From NCBI GenBank assembly GCA_030832235.1, contig JAURJO010000443.1, positions 1-7,988 of the forward strand: a stretch of DNA of 7,988 nucleotides. Reading direction: 5' to 3'. The DNA is from Verrucomicrobiota bacterium. GTDB lineage: Bacteria; Verrucomicrobiota; Verrucomicrobiia; Opitutales; Opitutaceae. Below are positions 1 through 5,754 of this stretch, piece after piece (the first letter of the stretch is position 1; every line of letters starts with the position of its first letter). The notes below the pieces were generated by a model that was given only the letters and a program-made list of their open reading frames with translations, was not told the origin of the DNA and made no database searches. The position numbers and the translations under genes were made by a program.

Positions 1-137
1 ATCTCGACGAAGGCGCCGATGCGGGTTTCGTCGCCGATCTCGCAACCGTAGAGGTTGACGGGGCCGTGGATGGCAACGCGCTCGCCGAGGGTGACGTCGA
101 CGCCGGCGGGATGCAGGAGGTCAGGATTCCGGTTCAT
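1..137 (-). CDS. Hexapeptide-repeat sugar N-acyltransferase, WbpD/WlbB-like (5' part only)
   Basis: This is the N-terminal 45 codons of a gene that continues beyond the left edge. It begins at the ATG at 137-135 and overlaps the end of the upstream dehydrogenase by 17 bp in another frame. The visible protein has short hexad-like turns (VTLGERVAIHGPVNLYGCEI, then GDETRIGAFVE), the usual opening of a left-handed beta-helix acyltransferase. The phrase NLYGCEIGD with IGAFVE is characteristic of the WbpD/WlbB group, which acetylates the 3-amino group of a UDP-2-acetamido-3-amino uronic acid in the cytoplasm. Its place directly after a WlbA/WbpB-type dehydrogenase supports that role. No ribosome site is seen before the start, so translation is probably coupled to the upstream gene. 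The acetyl-CoA site and the C-terminus lie outside the window, so another hexapeptide transferase of nucleotide sugars remains possible. Confidence 0.8.
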   Translation of the reverse strand, partial: MNRNPDLLHPAGVDVTLGERVAIHGPVNLYGCEIGDETRIGAFVE

Positions 138-1287
138 GGGTGATTCGGGGCTGGGCGGCGGAGAGGGTCGGGGCGGGGATACGGGCCGAGGAGCCGTCGC
201 CGTCGCCATTGCGGTGAAGATGGACCGGCGGCGTCGGATGACTGGCGCGGGCGGGCGCCGGGTTCACGGCTGAAAGCTGCACGGAGGCGCCGTGGTTGCG
301 GAGTGACTCGGTGGAGGCCTCCAGGATGCGGACGACGTCGAGCCCCTGGGCTCCGGACGTGAGAGGCGTCTGATCCTCGCGGATACATTCTAGGAAGTGC
401 ACGCACTGGTTGCGCAACGGCTCCTCGTGCTTGATGTACGGGCAGTAGGTGTCGCCGTAGTGGTAGGCGTAATGGAACGCGGCGAACGTGTCGTAGAGCG
501 GAGGCCGCTCGATGCGCACGTCGTGGATGCGGAGTTTCTCGGGGCCGGCGACGTCGTCGTACACGATCATGCGGGAGCTGCCGACGATGGTCATCTCGCG
601 CACCTTGCGCGGATCGTGCCAGCTGGTGTGGATGATGGCGGAGCGCTCGCGTGAGAAGTGGAGGCTCATCCACGTGACGTCCTCGACGCCCCGGGTGATG
701 TGTGAGCCGCCGCAGCAGTTCACCCGGTGGGGCATCTCCTGCATGATGTGCAGGATGATCGAGATGTCGTGGGGGGCCAGATCCCAGGCCACATTGATGT
801 CACGCTGGAAGAGCCCGAGGTTAAGCCGGCGAGAGGCGATGTAGCGCAGGTCGCCGATGTCACGGTGGTCGACGATCTCGCGGATCTTCCGGATCGGCTC
901 GGAAAACAAAAACGTGTGGCCGACCATGAGCACGAGCCCGAGGCGGCGGCTGATGGCGATGAGCTCCTCGCATTCGGCGACGGAGGCGGCCATTGGCTTC
1001 TCCACCATCACGTGTTTTCCGGCGAGCAGCGCACGCTGCGCCATCGGGAAGTGGAGCGGCACGGCGGTGGCGATCACGACCGCGTGCAGGTCGGGATCCG
1101 CGACCAGTCGCGCGAAGTCGGTCTCGCGCTCGATCTCCGGGTAGAGCGCGTGCAAATGGGCGAGCCGGCCCTCGTTCACGTCGCACATCACCTTCAGACG
1201 GCAATTGGGCAGGGCGCGGAAGTTGCGGATGAGGTTGGGGCCCCAGTAGCCGCAGCCGACGACGCCGATGTTGATCCGGGATTTCAT
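121..1287 (-). CDS. Gfo/Idh/MocA-family nucleotide-sugar dehydrogenase (WlbA/WbpB-like)
   Basis: A 388-residue NAD(P)-dependent oxidoreductase. Residues 7-23 form the Rossmann glycine loop (IGVVGCGYWGPNLIRNF). EKP at 96-98 carries the family's conserved lysine, followed by MVGHTFLF (121-128) and WDLAPHD (168-174) with the expected active-site histidine at 173. Family knowledge: the WlbA/WbpB branch oxidises C3 of UDP-GlcNAc-uronate so that an aminotransferase can add a 3-amino group. The adjacent WbpD-like acyltransferase makes this the preferred role, but the substrate is inferred. The ATG at 1287 overlaps the TGA of the upstream sugar transferase as ATGA, which suggests translational coupling. 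The last 45 or so residues are a Pro/Ala/Arg/His-rich tail without recognisable fold; its end overlaps the next gene. The usual family length is about 310-360, so this tail accounts for the extra size. Expected next partner: a DegT-type aminotransferase beyond the left edge. Confidence 0.92.
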   Translation of the reverse strand: MKSRINIGVVGCGYWGPNLIRNFRALPNCRLKVMCDVNEGRLAHLHALYPEIERETDFARLVADPDLHAVVIATAVPLHFPMAQRALLAGKHVMVEKPMAASVAECEELIAISRRLGLVLMVGHTFLFSEPIRKIREIVDHRDIGDLRYIASRRLNLGLFQRDINVAWDLAPHDISIILHIMQEMPHRVNCCGGSHITRGVEDVTWMSLHFSRERSAIIHTSWHDPRKVREMTIVGSSRMIVYDDVAGPEKLRIHDVRIERPPLYDTFAAFHYAYHYGDTYCPYIKHEEPLRNQCVHFLECIREDQTPLTSGAQGLDVVRILEASTESLRNHGASVQLSAVNPAPARASHPTPPVHLHRNGDGDGSSARIPAPTLSAAQPRITHEPES

Positions 1288-1967
1288 GAAAGGGAGGCGT
1301 GGCGCGGGGGCGAAGGAGAGGTCGCCGCCGGGCGCGGGCGGCGGGAGTTGGCGACCTCGCGCAGCAGCGCGACGGGGGTGAGGGCGATGATCGCGAGATC
1401 GAGACCGGGCGACCGGCGCCGCGCGTAGCGGAGGTCGAGCGCGAGCATCGTGCGGAAGGTCGTGCGGTTCTTGCCGCAGACCTGCCAGAGCCCGGTGAGG
1501 CCGGGATGCACGGTGACGCGCGCACGCTGGGCGCGCGGGTGGAGGCCGAGCTCGTAGGATAACGACGGGCGCGGCCCCACCACACTCATCTCGCCGCTCA
1601 GCACGTTTAAAAATTGCGGAAGTTCGTCGATCCCGGAGGCCCGCAGCAGCCGTCCGCCGGGAAAAACGCGGGCGTCGGTTCCCGCGTCGAGCTTCTGCAG
1701 CGGCCCGCCTGCGGCGGCAAGGCGCTCAAGATGCCGGCGGTGCGCCGTCTCGTCGGCGTCCGGGTGCATCGTGCGGAACTTGCGGAGCGTGAAGGGCCGG
1801 CCCAGACGACCGATGCGAGTCTGGCGGAAGAGAAGCGGGCCGGGCGAAAAGCAGGCGTGCAAGCCGGCGACGAGGGCCGCGGCGGTGGCGAGCGCCGGGA
1901 GCGCGAGCAGTGCCACCGCAAGGTCGAGGGTTCGCTTCCAACGGGGCATTCCTGCGGCGCCGAACAT
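1284..1967 (-). CDS. Polyprenyl-phosphate phosphoglycosyl transferase (bacterial sugar transferase family)
   Basis: A 227-residue small-form transferase of the WbaP-C-terminal/PglC superfamily. It moves a sugar-1-phosphate from a nucleotide sugar to undecaprenyl phosphate at the inner membrane face, the first step of glycan assembly. Visible signatures: KRTLDL (11-16), a hydrophobic stretch at about 16-38 that should form the re-entrant membrane helix, PGPLLFRQTRIGR (42-54), FTLRKFRTM (59-67), the catalytic Asp-Glu pair in SGIDELPQ (111-118), EMSVVGPRP (126-134) and PGLTGLWQV (155-163). It lacks the long N-terminal membrane domain of full WbaP, as is normal for the short form. The C-terminus (208-227) is Pro/Ser/Arg-rich. 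The start could be the ATG at 1967 or the one at 1949 (MPRWKRTLDL); neither has a good ribosome site. The stop overlaps the dehydrogenase start by 4 bp. The transferred sugar cannot be read from sequence. Confidence 0.94.
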   Translation of the reverse strand: MFGAAGMPRWKRTLDLAVALLALPALATAAALVAGLHACFSPGPLLFRQTRIGRLGRPFTLRKFRTMHPDADETAHRRHLERLAAAGGPLQKLDAGTDARVFPGGRLLRASGIDELPQFLNVLSGEMSVVGPRPSLSYELGLHPRAQRARVTVHPGLTGLWQVCGKNRTTFRTMLALDLRYARRRSPGLDLAIIALTPVALLREVANSRRPRPAATSPSPPRHASLS

Positions 1968-2041
1968 CGGGATTTTTGCGGCTGGCGCCTGAATGCGGAC
2001 AAAGCTGCCGCACCTGGCGGCGGAGCCAGTTTCCTCTCCAA

Positions 2042-2057
2042 GGCGGCGCGGGCCGCC
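2042..2057 (-). promoter_or_regulatory. GC-rich hairpin between the NusG/RfaH-like gene and the sugar transferase
   Basis: A perfect 6-bp stem, GGCGGC/GCCGCC with a 4-nt loop, begins 3 nt after the stop codon of the NusG-like gene, inside the 93-bp gap to the next gene. On the minus-strand transcript it is followed only by TT and then G, so it is a poor intrinsic terminator. On the plus strand it is followed by TTTT, but no plus-strand gene ends here. A second, weaker stem (CTGGC/GCCAG) lies further into the gap. A role as a pause or attenuation site acted on by the upstream factor is inference. Confidence 0.35.
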
Positions 2058-2060
2058 TTT

Positions 2061-2720
2061 TCAGCCCGCGCGAAGGAGCGCAGGCACCGCCGCGGACTGC
2101 AGGAGGCCGGACGGGTAGCGCACGGTCGATTCCCCGAGCGGCGCCACCTGGTGGGCGGGCAGGGTGACGTGCACCTCGCCGCCGAGCAGATCGAGCAGGA
2201 CGCGCACGCGGTCCGACCGCGGATCGACCTGGACCATGCGTCCCTCGAGAAAACGGAAGCAGCCGGCGAGCACGCGCACCCACGCACCCTCGCGCAGGAT
2301 CGGGGCGGCGGCGGTGCCCGCTTGCCCGGCGATCTCGCGCCGCAGCCCGTCGATCACCGGATCGGGTACCGGCGGCGGCGGCCCGCCGAATGCCACCACG
2401 CCGCGCACACCGGCGGTGCTGGTCACGAAGCGCGACTGCGCGGCGTAATCGAAGCGGGCGAAGACGTAGCCGGGGAACAGGGCCTCGAGCGTGTGGGTCA
2501 CGCCGCCGAGGCGGTTGCCGTGGACGGCGCGGATCCGCGGCGCGAAGACCTCGACGCCCGCGCGCTCCACCAGATGGGCGGCGGCGACGTGCTCGCGCTT
2601 CACCTGGGACCGCACGCAGTACCACCGGGCGGCCACGCCGAGCGGGGCTTCGGCGGGGGGCGGCGGCAGCGGGATCGATCGCACGGCGGGGGAGATTCGA
2701 CCGCGCCGCGCGACCCGCAA
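2061..2720 (-). CDS. NusG/RfaH-family transcription elongation (antitermination) factor
   Basis: Up to 219 residues. The N-terminal NGN domain starts at RWYCVRSQVKREHVAA (32-47) and includes EVFAPRIR (57-64), LFPGYVFARFD (81-91) and the STAGVRGVVAFGG segment (101-113). The C-terminal part (about 142-196) fits the KOW beta-barrel: LREGAWVRVLAGCF, then LEGRMVQVD and RVRVLLDLLGGEVHVTLP; its usual glycine-rich KOW turn is degenerate. Family knowledge: such specialised NusG paralogues (RfaH, UpxY, LoaP) are placed first in surface-polysaccharide or other long operons, bind RNA polymerase and suppress pausing and termination. That is exactly its position here, before the sugar transferase. The start is uncertain: the full frame begins with TTG at 2720, with GTG at 2684 and 2636 as alternatives, and none has a visible ribosome site. 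Residues 1-31 are Pro/Arg-rich and may not be translated; the GTG at 2636 starts three codons before RWYC. I see no enterobacterial ops element downstream. Confidence 0.88.
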   Translation of the reverse strand: MRVARRGRISPAVRSIPLPPPPAEAPLGVAARWYCVRSQVKREHVAAAHLVERAGVEVFAPRIRAVHGNRLGGVTHTLEALFPGYVFARFDYAAQSRFVTSTAGVRGVVAFGGPPPPVPDPVIDGLRREIAGQAGTAAAPILREGAWVRVLAGCFRFLEGRMVQVDPRSDRVRVLLDLLGGEVHVTLPAHQVAPLGESTVRYPSGLLQSAAVPALLRAG

Positions 2721-3129
2721 GCGCGGACCGTCGCGCGGGCCCGGAATCCGCGTTTCCCCGATGCGCCGGTGCGAGTGCTCTCCGATTCGAAGCGGCGAAA
2801 CGAGAGAAGTAACAACAAAACGGATACTGAAAGATAAGGGAAGAGCGCGGGCTGGCGGTGCCGCACGGCTCCTTTTCCAGTCCGATCGCGGCGGGCGTGT
2901 TTCCGCGCCTATCCCGGAGTCAGGGGCTGAGGTCGCGCGGAAGCTCCTCCGTCGGGAGTTTGGGGACCTGATGGATTGTTCATGAAAGGTGGGTTTCCAA
3001 AACGCCGTGTTGTTGCAGCTTTCCAGGGATGACGCTCCCAGGGTCCTTCGACCTTTCGGCGGTCCCCCGCCTCCCCCCTGATTTTTTTTCCGCGGGGTGG
3101 AGCGTTAATGCGTCGTTCGCAGGTATTCC
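2721..3129. promoter_or_regulatory. Divergent intergenic control region
   Basis: This 409-bp stretch separates the leftward polysaccharide operon from the rightward regulator gene, so it should hold both promoters. An AT-richer island at about 2804-2840 lies 85-120 bp upstream of the TTG of the NusG-like gene and is the likeliest site of its promoter, but I cannot point to a convincing -35/-10 pair. Near the regulator there are a C6 run (3073-3078), a T8 run (3082-3089) and a stem CCCCGC (3065-3070)/GCGGGG (3092-3097) around them. Just after it, GGAG (3099-3102) stands 5 nt before an out-of-frame ATG at 3108. CCAGGG occurs twice (3023-3028 and 3038-3043). I find no long ORF with protein-like character on either strand. 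Confidence 0.5.
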
Positions 3130-3975
3130 GTGACACGAATGAAAAACTTCCACGGACTGTCTGGCCTATTGAAAAAGCAACCGTTGGCACCCTCTTGCGG
3201 CTCCGACCGCCAGGCGCGATCGGTGAAAGATCAGAAAGTCAGACTCGATTCGCCGGCGGTCCGCTCCGTGGAGGCCGACCTTGATATCCTGGTGTTAGAT
3301 ATTCAACCGATCTCCCGCGCGGGAGTCGCGTCTGTCCTGCGGCGCCGCTGGGTTTCGTGCGTCCTGCGCGAGGCGGATTCCGCCACGGCCGCTTTGACGG
3401 AGCTGGCGCGGCGGTGTCCGTCGCTGGTGATCCTGGAACTGAACCTCAATGGTCCGAGCGGGCTAGATTTCGTGCGGCAGATGGTCGCACTGCATCCCAG
3501 GCTGCGTATGCTCGTGTTCTCCTCGTGTCAGGAGGAGTGGTACGCGGATCGCGCGCTTCGCGCCGGCGCGCGTGGATACGTGATGAAATCGGCCGCGTCG
3601 GAGACCCTCCTCGAGGCGGTGGCGCAGGTCCTGGCCGGGAGGATTTTTGTCAGTCCGGCGGTCGCCGACCTAGTGATCGCGCGGTTGGCCACACGCGGGT
3701 ACAGTCAGGCGGACCAGACCGCGATTCTCAGCGACCGCGAGCTGGAGGTTTTTCTCCTGATCGGTAACGGCATCGGGACAGCGGAGATCGCGCGCCGGCT
3801 GCGCGTCAGCGTGAGCTCGGTCGAGTGCTACCGCGCTGGGATCAAACGAAAGCTGAATTTTGCTAACGGCGCGCAGCTTGTGCGCGCGGCGGTTGCGTGC
3901 GTGCTGGCCGAGGCCGCCCCGCGGAAACCGGACCCCGAAGCCCCCCCCGAGGGGACCCCGTGGATCGCATGGTAG
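3130..3975 (+). CDS. NarL/FixJ-type response regulator with Glu in place of the phosphoacceptor Asp
   Basis: A 281-residue LuxR-family regulator. The receiver domain runs from about residue 50 (DLDILVLDIQP) to 187. The helix-turn-helix covers about 199-257, with LSDRELEVFLLIGNGIGTAE and VSSVECYRAGIKRKL as the recognition part. In the receiver, Lys153 (YVMKSA) and Ser131/132 (VFSS) are kept. The phosphoacceptor position reads LVILELNLNG, so Glu103 stands where Asp is normal, and the usual acidic pair after beta-1 is LDI (Asp57, Ile58) rather than DD. It is therefore probably a pseudo-receiver that does not take up phosphate, and the Glu may mimic the active state. The start may be GTG 3130 or ATG 3139; both are weak, and the first 49 residues match no domain. 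The C-terminus (261-281) is Pro/Glu-rich. No histidine kinase lies nearby. Targets are unknown; the divergent polysaccharide operon is a natural candidate, by position only. Confidence 0.9.
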   Translation: MTRMKNFHGLSGLLKKQPLAPSCGSDRQARSVKDQKVRLDSPAVRSVEADLDILVLDIQPISRAGVASVLRRRWVSCVLREADSATAALTELARRCPSLVILELNLNGPSGLDFVRQMVALHPRLRMLVFSSCQEEWYADRALRAGARGYVMKSAASETLLEAVAQVLAGRIFVSPAVADLVIARLATRGYSQADQTAILSDRELEVFLLIGNGIGTAEIARRLRVSVSSVECYRAGIKRKLNFANGAQLVRAAVACVLAEAAPRKPDPEAPPEGTPWIAW

Positions 3976-4032
3976 CGGATTTACGCCGGCCCTGATTCCC
4001 GCTGAGGTCTCGTTTCCCTAGACTCCCGGGAT

Positions 4033-4542
4033 ATGGACCCCACCCCGACATCACTCAGCGTGCAAACCGACACCCGATCCGGCTCCGAATTTCCCGCGGA
4101 CGCGGCGGTTCCGCCAGGGCCGACCCGAGCGCGGGGACACTTCCTGGTAAACCTGCAAAGCGTGCTGGCGTCGGCGCTGGGGTGCGCGGTGGTAGTCACG
4201 GGCCCGGCGTGTCCGGCTGGCCGGAGTCCCTCCGCGGCGAGATCGCATCGCTTCTGGGTGGAGTGTTTCTCGGAGGCGAACGAAGGCGAGTTGCGTCAAG
4301 TCGCCGGGGGGATGCGGCCGCCCGACCGCGGGCCGGCGGAACTGGGTTCGCTCGGTGTCTCCGCGCGGGAGGCGGAGGTCCTGTACTGGGTGGCGCAGGG
4401 CAAGACGAACCCCGAGATCGCGGTCATCCTTGGCATCGGTCGTCGTACGGTAGCGACGCACGTGGAGCACATCCTCGTGAAACTCGGGGTGGAGAACCGC
4501 TGCGCCGCGGCCCGTTGCGCTTCGGAAGTGCTGTTCGGGTAG
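4033..4542 (+). CDS. LuxR-type helix-turn-helix transcriptional regulator without a receiver domain
   Basis: A 169-residue protein whose last 60 residues are a clear LuxR/GerE DNA-binding domain: LGVSAREAEVLYWVAQGKTN (106-125), PEIAVILGIGRRTVATHVEH (126-145) and a final helix ILVKLGVENRCAAA. This wording, with GKTNPEIAVILG and HVEHILVKLGVENR, is one I associate with verrucomicrobial regulators. Residues 1-105 match no domain I recognise. They hold a Pro/Thr-rich start and a hydrophobic stretch (about 36-57, FLVNLQSVLASALGCAVVVTG) that is too short and mixed to call a membrane segment with confidence. The ATG at 4033 has only a GGG three bases upstream as ribosome-site candidate. The gene lies 57 bp after the response-regulator gene on the same strand with no clear terminator between, so the two may be co-transcribed. 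Ligand and targets are unknown. Confidence 0.85.
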   Translation: MDPTPTSLSVQTDTRSGSEFPADAAVPPGPTRARGHFLVNLQSVLASALGCAVVVTGPACPAGRSPSAARSHRFWVECFSEANEGELRQVAGGMRPPDRGPAELGSLGVSAREAEVLYWVAQGKTNPEIAVILGIGRRTVATHVEHILVKLGVENRCAAARCASEVLFG

Positions 4543-4843
4543 GCGGCGAACCTTCAGAGGCCGACTCGCACCGCGGGGGAGTAACCATGGGTGGAGACGG
4601 ATACATACGGTTCGCGTGCAGCACAGGTCCGATGCTCCCGGGCCGATGCCGGTGATCCTGCCGCCGAAGTCCGTTCCACCTGCAGCGGGTCTTACCGCGT
4701 ACTTCTCGAATGGTGTGGATGAGAACGGCAGGGAGGGACGGGTCTGGAGGTGAGAGCCAAGGATCTTCCGCGGTTCCCGGATCGATCGCGATCGTGAGGC
4801 CGCGCTTACCGGCGAGTTGCTAAAGGGGCGCGAGGGCCTCGTC
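4543..4843. other. Intergenic stretch without a confident gene
   Basis: This 301-bp gap lies between convergent genes, the LuxR-type regulator and the SGNH hydrolase. I see no convincing terminator for either. Two small ORFs occur on the plus strand: 4587-4655 (22 codons, with GGGGAG five bases before its ATG) and 4646-4753 (35 codons, no good ribosome site). Neither product resembles a family I know. There is a 12-bp palindrome CGATCGCGATCG at 4783-4794 and a short one, CGAGGGCCTCG, at 4831-4841; the latter has too small a loop to be a terminator. Confidence 0.5.
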
Positions 4844-5572
4844 TCAGCGGACGGGCAGCTGTGTGGTGACGCTGCGGACGACCTCGGCGGCGAGGAGCGC
4901 GGAGCCCTCGGCCGTGTAGTGGACGTCGTTGGGGCGGCCGACGCGGGCGAAATGCGGGGTGATCGTGGCGTTGAGATCGTTGGTGGTGACGCCGAGTTCG
5001 CTCATCACGCGAGCGGCGATCGCGTTGTATTTCTCGACGCGGTCGAAGCGCCGGTTGGGCGCGAGGTTCCCGTCGTTGGGCACGGGGGTCGTCGTAGCCC
5101 AGATCAATTTCGCGCCCGTCGCACGAAGGCGCCGGACGAGTTCGCGGAGATTCTTCTCGTAGACATCGGGCGGCGCATGGCGGACGCCCTCGGGCGGGAG
5201 CTTCGCGTCGTGGAGTCCCCAGTTGAAATGGATCACGTCCCACTTTCCCGTGCCTAGCCACGCGTCGAGTTTGGAAAGCGTGTAGCCGGTGGAGCTACAA
5301 TTGCCCGGCGGGCGATGGACGTTGGCCTTGCCTTTGAACGCCTCGCGCACCGGCAGCGTGTAGCCGATCGAGATGGAGTCGCCGATCAGCAGCACGCGCG
5401 GCAGCCCGGGAACATCGACGATTGGCGCCAGCGCGGGATCAGGGACGGGCTTGGCCTTTGTTTCCGCGGCAAGGGCGGGCGTGGAAAGTCCAAGCGCGGC
5501 GGCGAGGAAAAATGCCGGGAGCAGTCGGATCAGTGCTGCGGGATTCGATCGAGGGTAGGGGTGTTGGGGCAT
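4844..5572 (-). CDS. Secreted SGNH/GDSL-type hydrolase (esterase-like)
   Basis: A 242-residue exported hydrolase. Residues 1-36 form a signal peptide: Arg at 8 and 16, hydrophobic core LLPAFFLAAALGL, and cleavage near PALAA/ET. The mature enzyme starts with the nucleophile block VLLIGDSISIGY (60-71, Ser66), then PPGNCSSTGYTL (88-99) giving the oxyanion glycine region, NWGLHD (117-122) as the variant of the usual GxND block, and NDVHYTAEG (215-223) with Asp216 and His218 completing the Ser-Asp-His triad. Family knowledge: these enzymes remove acyl groups from carbohydrates, lipids or other esters; the small secreted verrucomicrobial and planctomycete type is often a carbohydrate esterase, but the substrate here is not readable. 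The ATG at 5572 has only a weak GAG upstream. A 28-codon ORF with a much better ribosome site overlaps the start in another frame. The gene stands alone on the minus strand. Confidence 0.92.
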   Translation of the reverse strand: MPQHPYPRSNPAALIRLLPAFFLAAALGLSTPALAAETKAKPVPDPALAPIVDVPGLPRVLLIGDSISIGYTLPVREAFKGKANVHRPPGNCSSTGYTLSKLDAWLGTGKWDVIHFNWGLHDAKLPPEGVRHAPPDVYEKNLRELVRRLRATGAKLIWATTTPVPNDGNLAPNRRFDRVEKYNAIAARVMSELGVTTNDLNATITPHFARVGRPNDVHYTAEGSALLAAEVVRSVTTQLPVR

Positions 5573-5657
5573 GCGGTACTCAATCTATATCCGAACCTCC
5601 CGGCGGAATTGGACATTTTTTCTCCAACGGTGCGGGTTCTTATCCAAGTGAAGGGAA

Positions 5658-5725
5658 ACCACGAAACACACCGAAGTCACGCAACCGGGCTGGGTGGACC
5701 ACGGAACAGACTGAACTCGCGGAAC
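5658..5725. repeat. Two blocks of a 9-bp-period repeat (consensus about nnACGGAAC)
   Basis: Block one (5658-5685) and block two (5698-5725) start 40 bp apart and agree at 22 of 28 positions when read by eye. Inside each block the sequence falls into three 9-bp units: CCACGAAAC, ACACCGAAG, TCACGCAAC, and then CCACGGAAC, AGACTGAAC, TCGCGGAAC. This resembles the dispersed ACACGAAAx-type intergenic repeats I recall from verrucomicrobial and planctomycete genomes, here degenerate. It lies upstream of the SGNH gene in non-coding DNA. Function unknown. Confidence 0.6.
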
Positions 5726-5754
5726 GGGGAAACTTAGCGGTTGACGGAGTCCGG

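Noticed and set aside
727..1428. Long plus-strand open frame (233 codons) opposite the dehydrogenase
   Set aside because: It is antisense to a gene with clear family motifs; long mirror frames are expected in high-GC DNA, and the product looks like no protein.
1968..2060. ops/JUMPstart element for RfaH recruitment
   Set aside because: No match to GGCGGTAGNNT on the minus strand in the gap or just upstream of the NusG-like gene.
2042..2061. Plus-strand intrinsic terminator (GC stem followed by TTTT)
   Set aside because: The shape is right, but no plus-strand gene ends here. I kept the stem only as a possible leftward pause site.
1614..2837. Plus-strand open frame of 407 codons across the sugar transferase and NusG-like genes
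   Set aside because: It covers two well-supported genes on the other strand plus their gap, with Gly/Arg/His-rich composition typical of antisense frames.
4783..4794. 12-bp palindrome CGATCGCGATCG as an operator
   Set aside because: It is made of common GATC/CGATCG words in GC-rich DNA, lies between convergent gene ends and has no nearby promoter.
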